Source of the DNA: Helopsaltes ochotensis | Lineage: Eukaryota > Chordata > Aves > Passeriformes > Locustellidae | Length of the DNA stretch: 64,000 bases | NCBI GenBank assembly: GCA_013400155.1 | Contig: VXBM01000043.1 | Coordinates: 269,097-333,096, forward strand | Direction: 5' to 3' | Shown: positions 36,760 through 50,459 of the stretch, in pieces | Layout: the number at the start of each line of letters is the position of its first letter | How positions within the stretch are numbered: the first letter of the stretch is position 1 | Translations under genes and position numbers: made by a program | Notes under the pieces: generated by a model | What the model saw: only the letters and a program-made list of their open reading frames with translations | What the model was told of the DNA's origin: nothing | Database searches by the model: none

Positions 36760-38018
36760 ACTAATGATGCCTGTAAACAATACATTTCACAGAATCATCA
36801 AGCTCATACAATTAGTATCCATGCATGTTGTTTTGCTTTGAATTTTGAGGGTTTTACAGAACCTGTTATTATGTTACAGCTAACTGACTATGAAAATAGC
36901 CAATGTCTTCTCAGGATTGACTGCTAAATCACAAGGAAAAAAGAAAAATAGCAAGAAAGTCAAGGAAAAAAGACTCAGACAGCATCTGAGGTAGTCTGAT
37001 TAGTTTTGTGTCTTGGTAAGGGTGTCCAGAACCAGTAACAATGAAGGATCTTGAAGAGACTGCCTCTGCTACTAGTTGTAAAAAGTATGCACATGTCCAC
37101 TATGCGTTTATAAAATTAAAAAGCTGTAACTGGTGCATTCTTTATTATTTTCCTTCCTGCTTACTAATGATGCAAAAAGCAGGCGCATGTCATTCTCTTG
37201 TCAGAGAGATAGTTACTACACTGCTGGAAATCGGAGGAAATGAAAACCACAAGTTTGGCAGAACATGTTAGAGAGGAACAGTCTTTTCCTGTTGGGAAGG
37301 GAAGCCCTGTATGTGCATCCAATAACACACCTTCTCTGCAGGCACTGAGGGCCAGCTAGATGGCCTTTCTCTCGACACGTACAGAGGAGGCTACTGAAAA
37401 ACACCAAACACCTGCTAGGCAGGGATGTGGCAGGTATAAATCAGGTTGTAAGACAGGCCACATCTGCATTTTGGTCATGTGATGGTCATACTTCCTTAGG
37501 TTCCTCAGGGAGGGTGATAAGAGCTCTAGGGAGACGAGCAGTGTACAGGCTGAATGAATTGTTCTGATGAAACAGATTCAACTTGTGAGCTTAAGGTCAA
37601 GCTAGAAAAGGCAGGTCTAGGGCTGACATGGTCTCTTTTCCTCATAAAGTTAGACTAAAGGTTAGCTTATGAAATGCTGGCCAAAAGACACATTTCTACT
37701 ACCTCTCTATTTCTAATTTTAATGTTTAAATGCCCACTTCTAAGTATTATTTTTTTCCTAAGATTCACAGCTTTCCCTATTCCTTTTCTCCTTTTTTTTA
37801 CATAGGAAGTGTTCAAGTCCAGATCTAATTTATACCATTTTGTTTTTTTTCCCATAAGGCTTCTTTTTTGATGTCTTATTTTATATTACTTTTCTGACTC
37901 AATTCTACCAGCAGGTAGATTATTCACATATTTGAAAGTTAGACTTTGGAACATATGGCTCTAAAACTATGAAAGGTAAATACAATTGCCTCACTAGTTA
38001 TTATTTAGGTATATTCAT

Positions 38019-38062
38019 GTGCATATATGTGTGTGTACATGTGCATGTGTGTTGTGTGTATA
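38019..38062. repeat. Degenerate (TG)n microsatellite
   Basis: Interrupted TG/CA/TA alternation (GTGCATATATGTGTGTGTAC and onward to GTTGTGTGTATA) is an imperfect dinucleotide tract. It is simple sequence. Confidence 0.8.
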
Positions 38063-41000
38063 AATACATGGACTCTGTGGGCGTACCAGATACATTCAAT
38101 TTTCCAAACTATCTATTAGAAAAGCTATCTTCTCATATTTCTAGTTCACCCAGTCAATATAAATCAAACATCACAGATATAGACAACAATCTTTTGCATG
38201 CTTCAAAACTAATTGACTAGAGTGCCTAAAAATTAACATTATGAATGAATATTACACATTGATATATTTCCTGAGGACTTGCTTTTCAAGGATCCTGAAA
38301 AAAAATTTGAAAAATTTGCAAAATTAATACTGTATTTCAGATATTATGGGACTACTACATTTTAGACTGCATCTGCAACTAAACTCTTTGTTTTAGGTTA
38401 ACATGCAAAGGAAGGAAATATCTCCACTCATCAATTAAATTCTTATTAAGGGAAGAATCTTAGTAGCTTTTCATAGGTAAAAGACTTTGAACAATGTGCA
38501 TTTTGAGTCTTGAGGTTACTTCAGTCCATGAAAAGGTTACATTTTCAAAACAAAGCAGTGGAAATTTCTAGAATCACTTCAAGATTGCCTTTCTGTAATT
38601 CAACATTTACTATGCACTCTTAATAAATAACTTAGAATTATTTTTGTTTTTAATATCTGTACTACAACCCTCTATGGATCTATTAATGGTTTTGTATTCT
38701 TAGCTCTGAGCTAAAACAGGCCATGTAGCAAAAAATTATATATATGAGGATTGACTTTCTGAAGACCTACCTGCTTTTCAAATTTTATCCGGACATGCTT
38801 AAAAAATTACAAACCAGGGAGATATCATATTTTAAAATTAAATGAACACACCTACTTATTTCTAAGATCCTCACTATGGGCAGTATTGAAAAACATGCAT
38901 GCTTCTATTCTTGTTTTGTCCTTTGGCTGGTCCAAGAAAATATAACTCGATTTTCACCTATGCCCTGATTCAAAGGCTTGTCTTCTAAACAACATGGTTA
39001 TAGAGCAAATTGAAAGAACCTTGAAATTGAGAGACATACACAATAGCTGATTCCTATTATTAACAGAAAACTTTAATAATAAAAGTATTTAAAATTAAAG
39101 GATTTTTTTTTCTTAAATTCCTATTTGGAAAAAAATCTCCTGATTTATAAACATGTTCATCTGTAATTTGTTTTACTGGTACTAGTCGTGCATGACTCTA
39201 ATGACACCCAAGATAGATGGAGCAAATCTCCATCTTCTCCTGGATTTCTCAGTTCCTAATTTCACAAAAAATGGACGATGAGCATCTGAATTTCGCAGGT
39301 TGGTTAGACAGTATTGACTCAAAGCACTTTTTAACAAACTTTACTGAAAATTTCATTGAATCTAGCATATCGTGCCTTAAGTCAAGAATACATGTAATTC
39401 ATTTTGTAAACCATCTGTATAAATAAATGCCAACTGAAACTATCTGAATTTCTGGTCTGAGTTAAATCTTATATATTTAGAACCCCAATATGCGAGTGAC
39501 ACAGTAGGATCTTGTTTATTGAGATACACAGTAGAACCTTAGGAACTGATATTACAGTGGAAAGTAATCTAAATTGCTTTCACAGAATTCCTGCTACTTT
39601 CAAGTAATAAAAATGTTACACTCTACACTCTAAATAAAATCTTAGTTGCTATCGACAGTTTGTATGAGATTCAGTCAGAACTACCAAGCTGTGAAAATAA
39701 GGCCCAACTTCTGTTGTTTTTGTTGATACATTTGGCATCCAATCATGAAAAACAATGTCCATGTCACTAAAATGGCCTCCAGGCATTCAGTATATCTACA
39801 TCGAGGTTAAACATCTATGTGAAGATGTGACAGCACACCTTATAAAAGATATTATTGAGTAATATAGACTTTCTGTAATAACCAAACAGTAAAGAATATA
39901 GCTTTTTAAAGGTCTCCCCATGGCTGATCTCATGACTCAAAGATGAGAGACTGTGCTGCAAGCTAAGTAATAAAATCTGGTGGATACTGTGGGCTAGCTT
40001 GTGACAAATCATATCAAAGTATTATTAAAGAAGGAACTTGAGACCCAAGACTATTATTGATTCTTGACAGAATTTCTTATAAATAAATGCTGCAATCTGA
40101 TCCTGGACTCCCAAGGCCCTGGTAGAATTCTGATTATTATAGGGTAGGTTGCAAAACAGTAACATTATTATTAGCAAAAGTGGAAAGAAGCCTATTCAGT
40201 GTCAAACAGGTAGCATGGTCTAAAAAGACCAGTAGGAAAATGTTTTTCCCAGGCCTCATACACCTACAGCCGCAGATTACTGTTTAAAATGGCAAAATGA
40301 TTTCTGAGCTTATAACAGGGCTGTGAACGTGTTAGTGGAATGAGTCTGTGACCCTTTAGAGCACTAAGGACACACCTCCATTAGTGTCCATATTCCTGCA
40401 CTGAAGAGGCTGATACAGTCAACTGAAATGACAGGGTGATAAATATAAAACCACTATCATCAATAAGACTGGAATGTAAAAGCACTTAGTTTCAGCCTAA
40501 GTAACTCACAGAAAGTTTGGTTTCAAGAACCAATGTATCATCCATCACTACTCTACCTTCTGTTGACAAAGTAATTGTAAGATATCTAGAATGGAGGTTC
40601 AATATGAACTGACAGTTTTGAAAGGAGGAATTGTGTGCTGCACTTACTCATTAAATGTATTTTCCTCCACTAAAGATGTTTCCTTTTTTAGTTTATGTAT
40701 GAATAACTTTAGTTAAAGTTCCCTTGACACACTGACTTTGCTTTGAATAGCACCTATATTCATTAACATAAAACCTGAAAGAAAATAATTTTAATGTAGC
40801 TTTTTTAACACTTCAAAAGCCTTTAACAAATTGATCGAGTACAATTATGTATTCTAAAGGGAATTTTAAAGAGATCACACAAGGTTGAAAAGTTCTGGGT
40901 AATAAAAAGAAAAAAAGCTAAGTAAAAACAGGCACTCTGCATGGAACTTTGACGCACAGTGGAAGAAAGTAATAAAATTATATATATTAAAAATCCTTAA

Positions 41001-44000
41001 CAACTCCCAATTTTAGACAGACACATACAGTTACTGTCTGTATTATTTAGTGTGTGGAAAATACCATGCTCATTCGATAATGTGAAAAAAAAGGTGTAGA
41101 GGTCAAGATAGCCAGAAAATGGAGAGACGCTAAATTACTGGTCCACTAACTACTGAGTCAAGGCAAATCTGAACAACTACTTAGCAAGGAGATCACACCA
41201 ATTTATCAACATGGTTGGTTGCCTTTGGGTAGGAATAGATCTCATCATGGCATTCTTCTTTAGCTAATGGTTTATTATTATTGGCATTATTTTGAAAGAC
41301 TGCACGATAACAGCATTCTTTCAAAAACCTTATGAACTAAACAACACATTGCAGCTAAATGGATCAACTGACATTGAATGAGCCATTAACAAATGAGAAA
41401 TAGATTGCCATCTGCAGGAAGCAATGTTTTTTCCCTTACATTTATGGGTGTAAATTTATATCTGATTATTTTAAAATAATAATTCCGATGGTGCTTTTGT
41501 CATTACAAAGTACTGAAATGAAGCCACATTGGCTATATTCAATACAAAGAAGCAGGATAAAACCATTGGTAGATGGAAAGTACTGGCCCTATGACTTCCA
41601 GCTCTAAAGGCCTCCACTTTACTCCACACTGAAGAGCGTCAAGCAAACACAGATATTCCTTGTTTGCACAAAGTATTTTCCCAGAATGGCAGAAGTTCTC
41701 TTTGGGAGGATGCTACAGGAAGATTTTCCTTTGCACACCCTTTGTGTCCACCTCCCTGTCAGCAATGCTGAGAACAGACATAAAATTGCAAGACTCAAAA
41801 CTGGCTGTACAGGGAAACAAACTGTGAGGAGAGGAAGAAAAAAAATAAAAGGCTGAAAATAGATTTGGCAACTACAAGTTGCACGAACCTAAAACCTGTT
41901 CTCTCCAGTGATTCTATGGATGGATCTAGCATATACTGAGGGATTTTTACAATTCTCTATTTTCCCTCAAATCCTCTGTGTTGCACTTCAACTTAGCTTC
42001 AACATTTACTGAACTCAGGCTTTCAGTGTCAGGCTTGACCCAATGGCTTAGTTTTAAGAGAGCTGATTTGACCTGCCTATTCTTTGTATCTGGTGACAAC
42101 ACCGGGCACAAGGGATACATGACGGATGGTTTGCAACAAAACAGCTATTACTTGGTGTGAGATCCCTATCATAATTTGAACAAGATTTGCATTTTGCTGC
42201 AGATAAGGTGGAGTCTGGGAGTAGGCAGGTGATGGTGTCAACAGCAGGAGTGTGGGAACAAGACCAAGCACAAGGAAGGCAACCTTTATAGCAATCCCCT
42301 AATGCTGAAGGAGTAAGAATATGGAACTTGCAATCCCACAGGCTAAAGCACTTCTCCTCCCCCTTCCAAAAAAAAACTCTTGAGAAAGAACAGAAGAAAA
42401 AGAATCTCCCAATCAATTTCAAATGCCTCCCCCCCTATCTAGACTCTCAGATACAGTGATATAGGACTACAGGCTGAATGAAGAAATGCCCCTAATTTTT
42501 TTTCAGTAATTCAGAGCTGCTGGCTCAACGTGAAAAATGCCTTTATAATATTTTCCTTAGAAAAAAAATCAAGTTTCATAGTACAATGTTCATATAAACT
42601 AAGTAGGATTAGAAGTATATCATATCTTTAAAAATTTAAAAGTCTATGAGTTTATATTGACTGAATAGTCAATAAACAGAGAAAAAAGACCCCAACAATA
42701 TTGGCAGCAACAAACCAACAGCACTGTGGATCAGATTCTTTCATACATATGCACACACTGCTTTCACAATTCTGTTATGATGTACAGAATGACTGGAGGA
42801 ATAAAATCATTCAGTAAAGTGAAGATGACAAAATCTGTCAAAGGAAGGATGTTAGAAGTATAGGTAAGTTCCAGCAAAGTATCAGGTGAGTCTAATGTTT
42901 TGTACAATGTTTTCTTTATCCATCCAATGACCCTACAAATGGAGCATTATTCTGTTAGGTTCCGATGCACTTTTCTGGATAGGCTGGAAGGGATGTTTAT
43001 GTTTTCAAAACTCAACGATCTCTGTTGAAGCGTCATTAAAACAAAAACCCAAACCAAACCAAACCCAGATTAGTGCCAAGCAATCTTCAGGGAGGAGAGA
43101 ATGAGTATGATTGAAGTTGAGATTTGAAAAAACAAATCTGTGTGTCGATAAATATAGTGATCAGGACGAGCGAGAGGTGTCAGACAGAAAAACCTGCTGC
43201 AATCTTTGCTGCTGCCAGCAACCAAAAATAAAGCCTAGGAGAGCTTCTTGAAAAATTGTTAGGGAAATTTGCAGAGCACTACAGATTGATGAAGTTTTTA
43301 TCTTCAGAATTGTATCATTTGGGTGGAAAAACAACCACACAAGAATCCTACACTGAACGTTCCTATAGCGAGATAAGCAATGCAAGATCATGTGTGGCAC
43401 ATTCTTCTCTACCTCATACTCTCTTTTCATGGTATCAGTTTTGTCAGGGATGAAGTTAGGAGGTTCCTGGCCCTCCCCTAACATGCTCCTTCTGCCTTCC
43501 CCCATTTCTATAGGCACACACCCTCATGTTTAGACAGGTAGTTGTTAGAAGGAAAGGAGACAGCAAAGTGGCTTGGATTAAACCCTCTCTCCCTTACTAT
43601 CTTCTCCTCCCAAGGCTCACAGCTCCCTTACAGCAAAGGTATGGGAATAACCAAATGGGCAAAGAGAAGCAAATGGTACAGACAAGGAACTTCACATCCA
43701 AACCTCACTCCTCAGAAAACTGCAGTCTCAGTCGCGTCTTGTGAGTACAGACCTTGGTATTGAATTAGGAAGCATCATCAGACTTTTAATCACTGTTTAC
43801 TTTAATTAAGCGCATGGTACTAATGTATTCAGATAGTAAATGCCAGTCTAAACAACACAAGTAATGGTATTCTGGCTGCCTCTGAGAAAGTCTGCATCAG
43901 TTTCTAAAAAGCATAGCTACCTCTGTCTTGCTTTCCTCATTCCTGTGGAAAGGGCTGCAGAAATGGGATAGACACAAGCAAGCTCACACTTAACTCCTTC

Positions 44001-44626
44001 TCTACTGAAGGCTACTAAGATGTAAGTAAAGACAACGCTTTAAAAGTCAAAACACATATAAGAAGCTGTCACGTTGCTAAATTAAGGTGGGAAAAGTTAC
44101 TGGATTATGAAGAGTGAGGAAATTATTAAGATTTTACAACATACCTCATGAGATGAAATGTAGGAATACTCTCAGCAAAAGTAGGGAAAAGGACTGAAAT
44201 TTTGCTGTGCTGTGAGGAAGTGAGGAGGAAGAGCTGGATATCAAATTTATAGGTCCTTTGAGCTCTTGAGTGAGGAATTTGAAGAAGGTAAAATGTCATC
44301 ATCAGTCTCAGCTGACTTGCTATTCTATTGCCAGATGGGACCATTATCATCTGATTGAATTATAATTATGTCAAAACTCTACTTGGATCCAGGAATTAGC
44401 TTTCAGGAAAACCCTGACTCAAGGTAGAGCTTTCCTTCCTTTGTGTTCTGTAGAACACATGATCTGAAACAGGATTTAAATATCTGTCTTTGGCTCTCTG
44501 AAACACATTAGTATGAACATTTGTTACTCTTGGTAACTCCTGTGTGGCTTATTTCCGTATTTTCCTTCTCTTTGCTTCTTTCTAACAGACAAGTTGGTCA
44601 CCTAAAAGGAACAGGTTAGTTTAATA

Positions 44627-44672
44627 TTTTAACTATTAAGTTAAATGCAACTATTTAACTAATAGTTTAAAA
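44627..44672. other. AT-rich hairpin, 20-nt arms, 6-nt loop
   Basis: The left arm TTTTAACTATTAAGTTAAAT (44627-44646) is the reverse complement of the right arm ATTTAACTAATAGTTTAAAA (44653-44672), apart from two compensating single-base shifts. The loop is GCAACT. The stem is too short and too AU-rich for a typical microRNA precursor. It could be a remnant of a miniature inverted-repeat element or a cruciform-prone site; no target-site duplication is evident. Confidence 0.7.
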
Positions 44673-46995
44673 GATTATAGTGTTTTTACTCACATGCAAT
44701 TCTTGGGAAAGGAGAGATGAGAGAAGATTCATTTTGGAATTACTTGAAAACAAGTAAAAAGCAAAAAGCTCAAGAAAGCAAGAAGTCACATGTCTGGCCA
44801 CATGCAAATTTTAGATAGCATTTCAGCACTAAAGACATATTTTTTCTTGTCTCAGGCAACTGATTTTCCTAAAATACAAACTTATTTCAAATAGCAGTGA
44901 GGTCTGACATAAAACCTTGTGCAGTTTTCAGCAAACTATCTTAAAAAAGAAAAAGTAAGCCTGTAGAATTTGTTGTTATCATTAAATTTTCAATTGTGAA
45001 TAAAAAGGTTAAAGCAGAAGATGCTGAAGTATACCTTCTGGGCTCATTCACCCAGTTCTTCATAGTGTTTTAGAAGCTGAGGAGGCAGTCACAGAAACTG
45101 CATTTATTCCAAGAAAAATCTTTGGAACAACATTTCTGGTGGTAACTTCCAACTGGACACAAGACATTTTACCGTTGCTGGCATGTATTTCTCTTTGAAG
45201 GTGCAGAAGTCAGACTCCTGACATACAAAGCAATTAGATCACTCAATCAGGAATAGTTCAGCTTTAATTTTAAATTTTAGCAGACTAAGGGCAATTCTAG
45301 CAGAATTGCTCAACAAGTGGCATTAGTAGCCACAACCCTTTTACATTAATTGCTACCAGAATTTATGCAGGAAGGTATCAAGAAACTGTGAGTTATCTCT
45401 CTGTGTCACACACATATTCACTACAATTGGATAATTATTCCCTTTTTCCTTTTTTTAAGAATTAACACGTGTGGTTACGCAAGTCTTGCATCATTCTCAT
45501 TCATATACTTTTCCTGGAAGGAATGCCTGGAGATGTTCATGAGCTGCCCGGCACAGCATCCCACTGCTGCTTCCAGATGTATTTGGTATGGACAGCACCG
45601 TATCCTTGTGTTGTTGCAAAAAGACACAGTACAGCTTTCAGTTTGAAAAGCACTTCCTTAGCATGTCACAGTATACCACTGTCTAAACTAAAATTTATCA
45701 TAATTTATTTTGAATACAAGTATTTCTGTGTATTCAAGCTATAGGCACTTATATCTTCAGTGTGTAAATCACAGGCAGTGTAGAAAACAGAGCATATTCT
45801 CATTAAGGGAACTCTCAGCTACAAATAAGTTATCCCAGTGAAAACACTTTTATCTGCTAATGCCTTATAATCATAAAGAATAACGAAATAATTCTCCTCA
45901 GATGGGATTTCCAAGATGAGATTTATAAAAGGGTGCCTAACTCCCCTAGATATTAGAGCCCACAACAACAGATACAGGCTTAGAGTGTGTTTCATTTACA
46001 GATAAAAGCAGAAGAGGCTGGATGTAGCTTTCATTTCCAGAAGAGCTTTGTTGTGGTTACTCTGCTGACTAGAAACTGTGATTCCCTGCAACATTTAGCC
46101 CTTGAGAAAAAGAAGCAGGAGACAAATCCTGTGAGGAGTGGTAGGGAATAGCAAAAGATTGAACAATTCTTCGAGCTTGAACATGTTTCACTATATTTTC
46201 ATCTCTGTTTGGCCAGGTGGTAGTTGAAACACATTAAATGAAAAGCTATGTGGGAGTGTAACAGTATGCTACAGTTGCACTTTGTGCATACACTTCTTAT
46301 CTCTTTAGAAACTTATTCCAGATGTTTAAGGAGAGGAAAATAAAACAATTATCTTGGTCATGTTTTAAGATAAGCTCTCAGCAGGTCTGGAAAATGTTTT
46401 AATCTGGCCTTCCAGCTCCTTCAGCAAATTCCCTACAGCATTAATTTTCTAAAACTGTTTATGCCCCATTTTATTTTCTCTGCTATTTGATGTGTGGAGG
46501 GAATTCAGCAAACATGATAATAAAAACACATCAATATTAAGTGGAAAATACTTTTTAGTGTTTTACTTCAGTAGAATATGGCACTAAACTGTTGGAACTC
46601 CTATACATAATTAAGAAAAACTTATGATTTTAATTAATCACTTTCTCGTGATGTATAGATTATAAATTGAAGTTTTACATTAAGAACATTTACTTAAAAT
46701 CCTTATGGCAAAATACAATTTCAGCATCATCAATACAACATCAATATTTATCAGCCTAGGTAGGTATAATTCTGCTTGTTAAGTCAGGGATAGAGGGAAA
46801 CACTAAATCTCAAGAGATGTTTTAAAAGTAAGGAGAAATTGCATCAGCTATTTTAGTTTTCCTGTGGAAACAGAGCCTGGGTGAATCCAAACAAATGAGT
46901 AGTGAATCTACAGGACAACACATCACCTCTTCCTTCTAGAGAGCTCTTAGAACAAAAACTTGTTCAAAATGCAATGCAGAGCACAGCAAGGCAGA

Positions 46996-47360
46996 GGGAA
47001 GGGAAGGGAAGGGAAGGGAAGGGAAGGGAAGGGAAGGGANNNNNNNNNNNNNNNNNNNNNNNNNNNNNNNNNNNNNNNNNNNNNNNNNNNNNNNNNNNNN
47101 NNNNNNNNNNNNNNNNNNNNNNNNNNNNNNNNNNNNNNNNNNNNNNNNNNNNNNNNNNNNNNNNNNNNNNNNNNNNNNNNNNNNNNNNNNNNNNNNNNNN
47201 NNNNNNNNNNNNNNNNNNNNNNNNNNNNNNNNNNNNNNNNNNNNNNNNNNNNNNNNNNNNNNNNNNNNNNNNNNNNNNNNNNNNNNNNNNNNNNNNNNNN
47301 NNNNNNNNNNNNNGGGAAGGGAAGGGAAGGGAAGGGAAGGGAAGGGAAGGGAAGGGAAGG
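46996..47360. repeat. (GGGAA)n satellite-like microsatellite, interrupted by a gap
   Basis: Nearly nine perfect GGGAA units occur at 46996-47039 and more than nine at 47314-47360, on either side of a run of N. The array is pure on both sides. GGGAA repeated four or more times has the G-quadruplex pattern GGG-AA-GGG and is all-purine on one strand. Both properties make it hard to sequence and assemble. The Glu-Gly-Lys and Pro-Ser-Leu open frames across it are repeat translations. Confidence 0.95.
47040..47313. other. Assembly gap, 274 N
   Basis: Unknown bases occupy the middle of the GGGAA array. The repeat register on the right is shifted by three bases relative to the left if 274 is the true length. 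Either the gap size is an estimate or the hidden array is not pure. Confidence 0.99.
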
Positions 47361-48816
47361 TTGTGTAATCTGTATCATATTCATAAGTTTTGCCCGTAAT
47401 TCTCAGACCTCCAGGTCCATTGCTGCATGAATACCTGACATCTCTCCCTACACTGCTTGCCACAGACAACCTGTCCCTTCCAGCAGTGGTCAGTACACAC
47501 AGTACCACAACTCAGGGTCATCTCTACCTTTTTTGGTTTTGTTTATTCACTTGTACTCATAAACTCACATTTCCAATGTTAAACAGCTGCTATGAGCTCA
47601 GTACTGTCACATGATATATTATGTCACAAATCTTGCTGAATTGCCCTTCTTTTCTTCAGTCTATGGCCTTTTTAGACATTTTTTCTAGCCATCCTGATTT
47701 CATTACAGCAAATGTCATATCTCCTTTAGCTTACAATTTCCCAGTCACAGAACTCGGGCAGATACTTTAATGTAATGTTAAATTTTTAAAAATACTTTCA
47801 CGTTATACATCCATTCGCTTTTTAAGAGTAATTTCAAAATACTGTTATGTCCTGACCAATTTTATTAGTACTTCTCCCCCTTTTCCTATGATCAAAATTA
47901 ATATCTGTACAAAGAATATACCCTCTCTTTTAGAGGATTACTTTTCATCTTGAATCATGCATAGAATATGCCTTCTAACTCTATCTAGTGTAAATAATGT
48001 TTAAAATAATCAAAGCATCATCATGACCTGACAGCAGAAGCCTTTTGATGAATAGGGTTTTGTGTAGGATTATCATATGACATTTCCAAACTACATTATA
48101 TTTGAGTCATATACTATTGCATTAAATTCTTCTATCATGCTGGATTTGTACATTTAGCAAGTTATCAGCATTCTCCTTTGTGGACAGATTTTTACAGCAA
48201 TTGCAATCGAAAGCAGAAGAAGTACAAAAGGAAAGCAGTGCAGAGGAAGGATATTCTACTAATGAAGAATCAGATCTTGTTCTCATTATGTTGTGTTATT
48301 TCTTCTGCTGTTTAGTTCTGACAGTGCTATTGGATTTGTTCAGTACCCCAGATGCTAATACAGTCCCTAAATGTTATTTTTTAGAATACTGGATATGCTG
48401 AAGGAAACAGTGGTGTAACTACATATGAGCTAAGTTGCAAGAAATGCCTTCTGTCTTGCATCACTACATGCCATTAACAATAGTCTAATTCTCTTCATCC
48501 TGCAGTTTCTCTGCAAGCGACTTAAAAATGCAGCACTTTCCCCAAAATTCAGCAACTACAGTGAATGATGCCTTCAGAGTACCTGTACTGCAGCCAATTA
48601 CAGCCAACTGGGTGACAGCCACACCTTCATTCTGAATGCAATCACATGCCTTAAAAAGGGCATAGTTTAGCAGAGAGGCCTTTGTGCCAGAGCAAACATG
48701 GAGACTCATCTGGTCTTTGGCACCCATAAAGAATAAATTTATTGAGTTCCTCAGTTTGTACCAAGAATGAAGCTGAAATATCAGTATAGAGAATGATACT
48801 ACATGATGATAGAACT

Positions 48817-48841
48817 GGACAGGACAGGACAGAGGACAGGG
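48817..48841. repeat. (GGACA)n short tandem repeat
   Basis: GGACA occurs three times in tandem followed by degenerate copies (GAGGACAGGG). It is a short, slightly diverged pentanucleotide repeat. Confidence 0.75.
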
Positions 48842-49455
48842 AGACACAGTCCTTGTTCTTAACTGCTAATTTATTGTCCCAGCTTTATGAATGGCATAAT
48901 GAATGGTGATGGCCATTTATCAAGAACATTAAGCAACGCTAGCTTAGAGCTGCCAAAAAAAAAACCAAACAAAGCAAAAAACCCACATATTTGCAACAGA
49001 GAAGTCTTTCAGTGGGTCAAAACACCTCTAACACTCCTGCACCCTCAAAGGAGTGCTTTAGCATACCTTGGATTAAGGCTGCTAGTAAGGCAAGAAGAGT
49101 AGTCCAAGAGTAATGTAACACAGAAACAGAAATACAAAAAGAAACTGAAAGCAAGAGGACAGAAGATGGAACAATGGGATTGAAAGGAAGAAAATGCATA
49201 TGGAACAAAGACAACAAGTAGAGAAAAAGAGAGTGTTGAAACAGTAGGAGGGGGAAAAAACATCTGCCTTAGCATGTTCTTCTCCCTTCCTAGACTCAAC
49301 TCTAGGAAGGGAGCCCCTCTCTTGGGCTGAGTTACCCTAGCTCACAAATGTAATGTACACCAAAAAGTAGATTTTAAACAAACTGATTTCCCACAGACAA
49401 AACCATGCCAGGACTTTATCTCCTTTGAAGAAATGACTCAGTTAAACAGCAGAGT

Positions 49456-49471
49456 GGAGGAGGAGGAGGAA
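49456..49471. repeat. (GGA)n trinucleotide repeat
   Basis: About five GGA units lie within a longer purine-rich stretch that runs on to about 49510. It is simple sequence. Confidence 0.75.
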
Positions 49472-49836
49472 GAATGGAGAAGGGGTGAGGAAGAACAGAA
49501 GACAGAGGTGCGATGGCAAAGACCATGTGGTGACAGAGACTAATGCAGGGCCCAGTAGTGTCCCCAAGGCTGGTGGTCATCCGTACCAAAAAGTCAGCAA
49601 GGCTAAGATCCAGTTCCCACTTCCTACCGTGCACCGGAGGTGCAGTGATATGGTGTTTCTCTCCCCATGCAAACAACCCTCTCATCAGTTTAATATAGTC
49701 CAGAATTCTAACTTCTACTGTTTTTTAAAATATGTTACTTTTCCACCCAAAATGTTCTGCAAATTTCTAATTCAAAAAACACACTTGACCTTCTCTGTCC
49801 TGAACTGTCTACTCTGCATACAGATAAAGAACATTT

Positions 49837-49880
49837 AAAAATAATTAAATAAAATAAATATAAATAAATATAAATCAATA
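49837..49880. repeat. (AAAT)n-like AT-rich low-complexity tract
   Basis: Repeated AAATAAATAT-type words form a low-complexity A/T tract. A similar one occurs near 33935-33960. Confidence 0.7.
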
Positions 49881-50459
49881 ACTCTAAACCAGAACTATCA
49901 CCATTTACCCTTTTTTATCAAGAACTAAGTCACTAGAGGTCCCTTTCGCATTCTGTGAACTAATTCAAAGAATTATGGCCTCTGATGGAGCTTAATTGCT
50001 TATCACAGTCTAAGATCTAATGGAAATAGCCAAGTATAAAATAATATGGTTCATCTGATAGAAAGAAGAGCATTGCTTAAGAACTTAAAACACTTTGGCT
50101 GCTAAATCCCCTGTATATTCCCAATTATATCAACCACATCCAGAGCTAACTGACAATTTACCAAGTGCTAAATTCTATCTGAATTAATCCAGAATAGTGA
50201 AGATTATTTTTCAGCACTCTGTTCTAGCAATTATTTCTGTAGCCAGGTTTAGGATGAGAAAAGGAGGTACTAGGTTTCTTACTTCTGGCAATAAATATAA
50301 TCCATATAACATTATACACTGAAAACATGGCAAAAAGAAAATCTCCCTTCTTAATAAATGTGAGGTGGTGTAAGTATTTCCTGAGTATAACCATGCCTCA
50401 GTTTGGAATACTTTTGTATCACAAGTGATATCAAAAAAATCTTTGGATGAATACAGTAA

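Larger units (their letters stand above)
36780..46995. other. AT-rich noncoding stretch, no gene seen
   Basis: About 10 kb of AT-rich DNA contains no recognised exon, RNA gene or mobile element. It holds a TG-rich microsatellite at 38.0 kb, a short (AAACC)n tract near 43.05 kb and a hairpin at 44.65 kb, the first and last listed separately. Open frames are short and motif-free. Confidence 0.55.

Noticed and set aside
46902..47508. Open frames spanning the N gap (Glu-Gly-Lys or Pro-Ser-Leu repeats)
   Set aside because: They consist of GGGAA repeat translation plus unknown residues; no gene evidence exists on either side.
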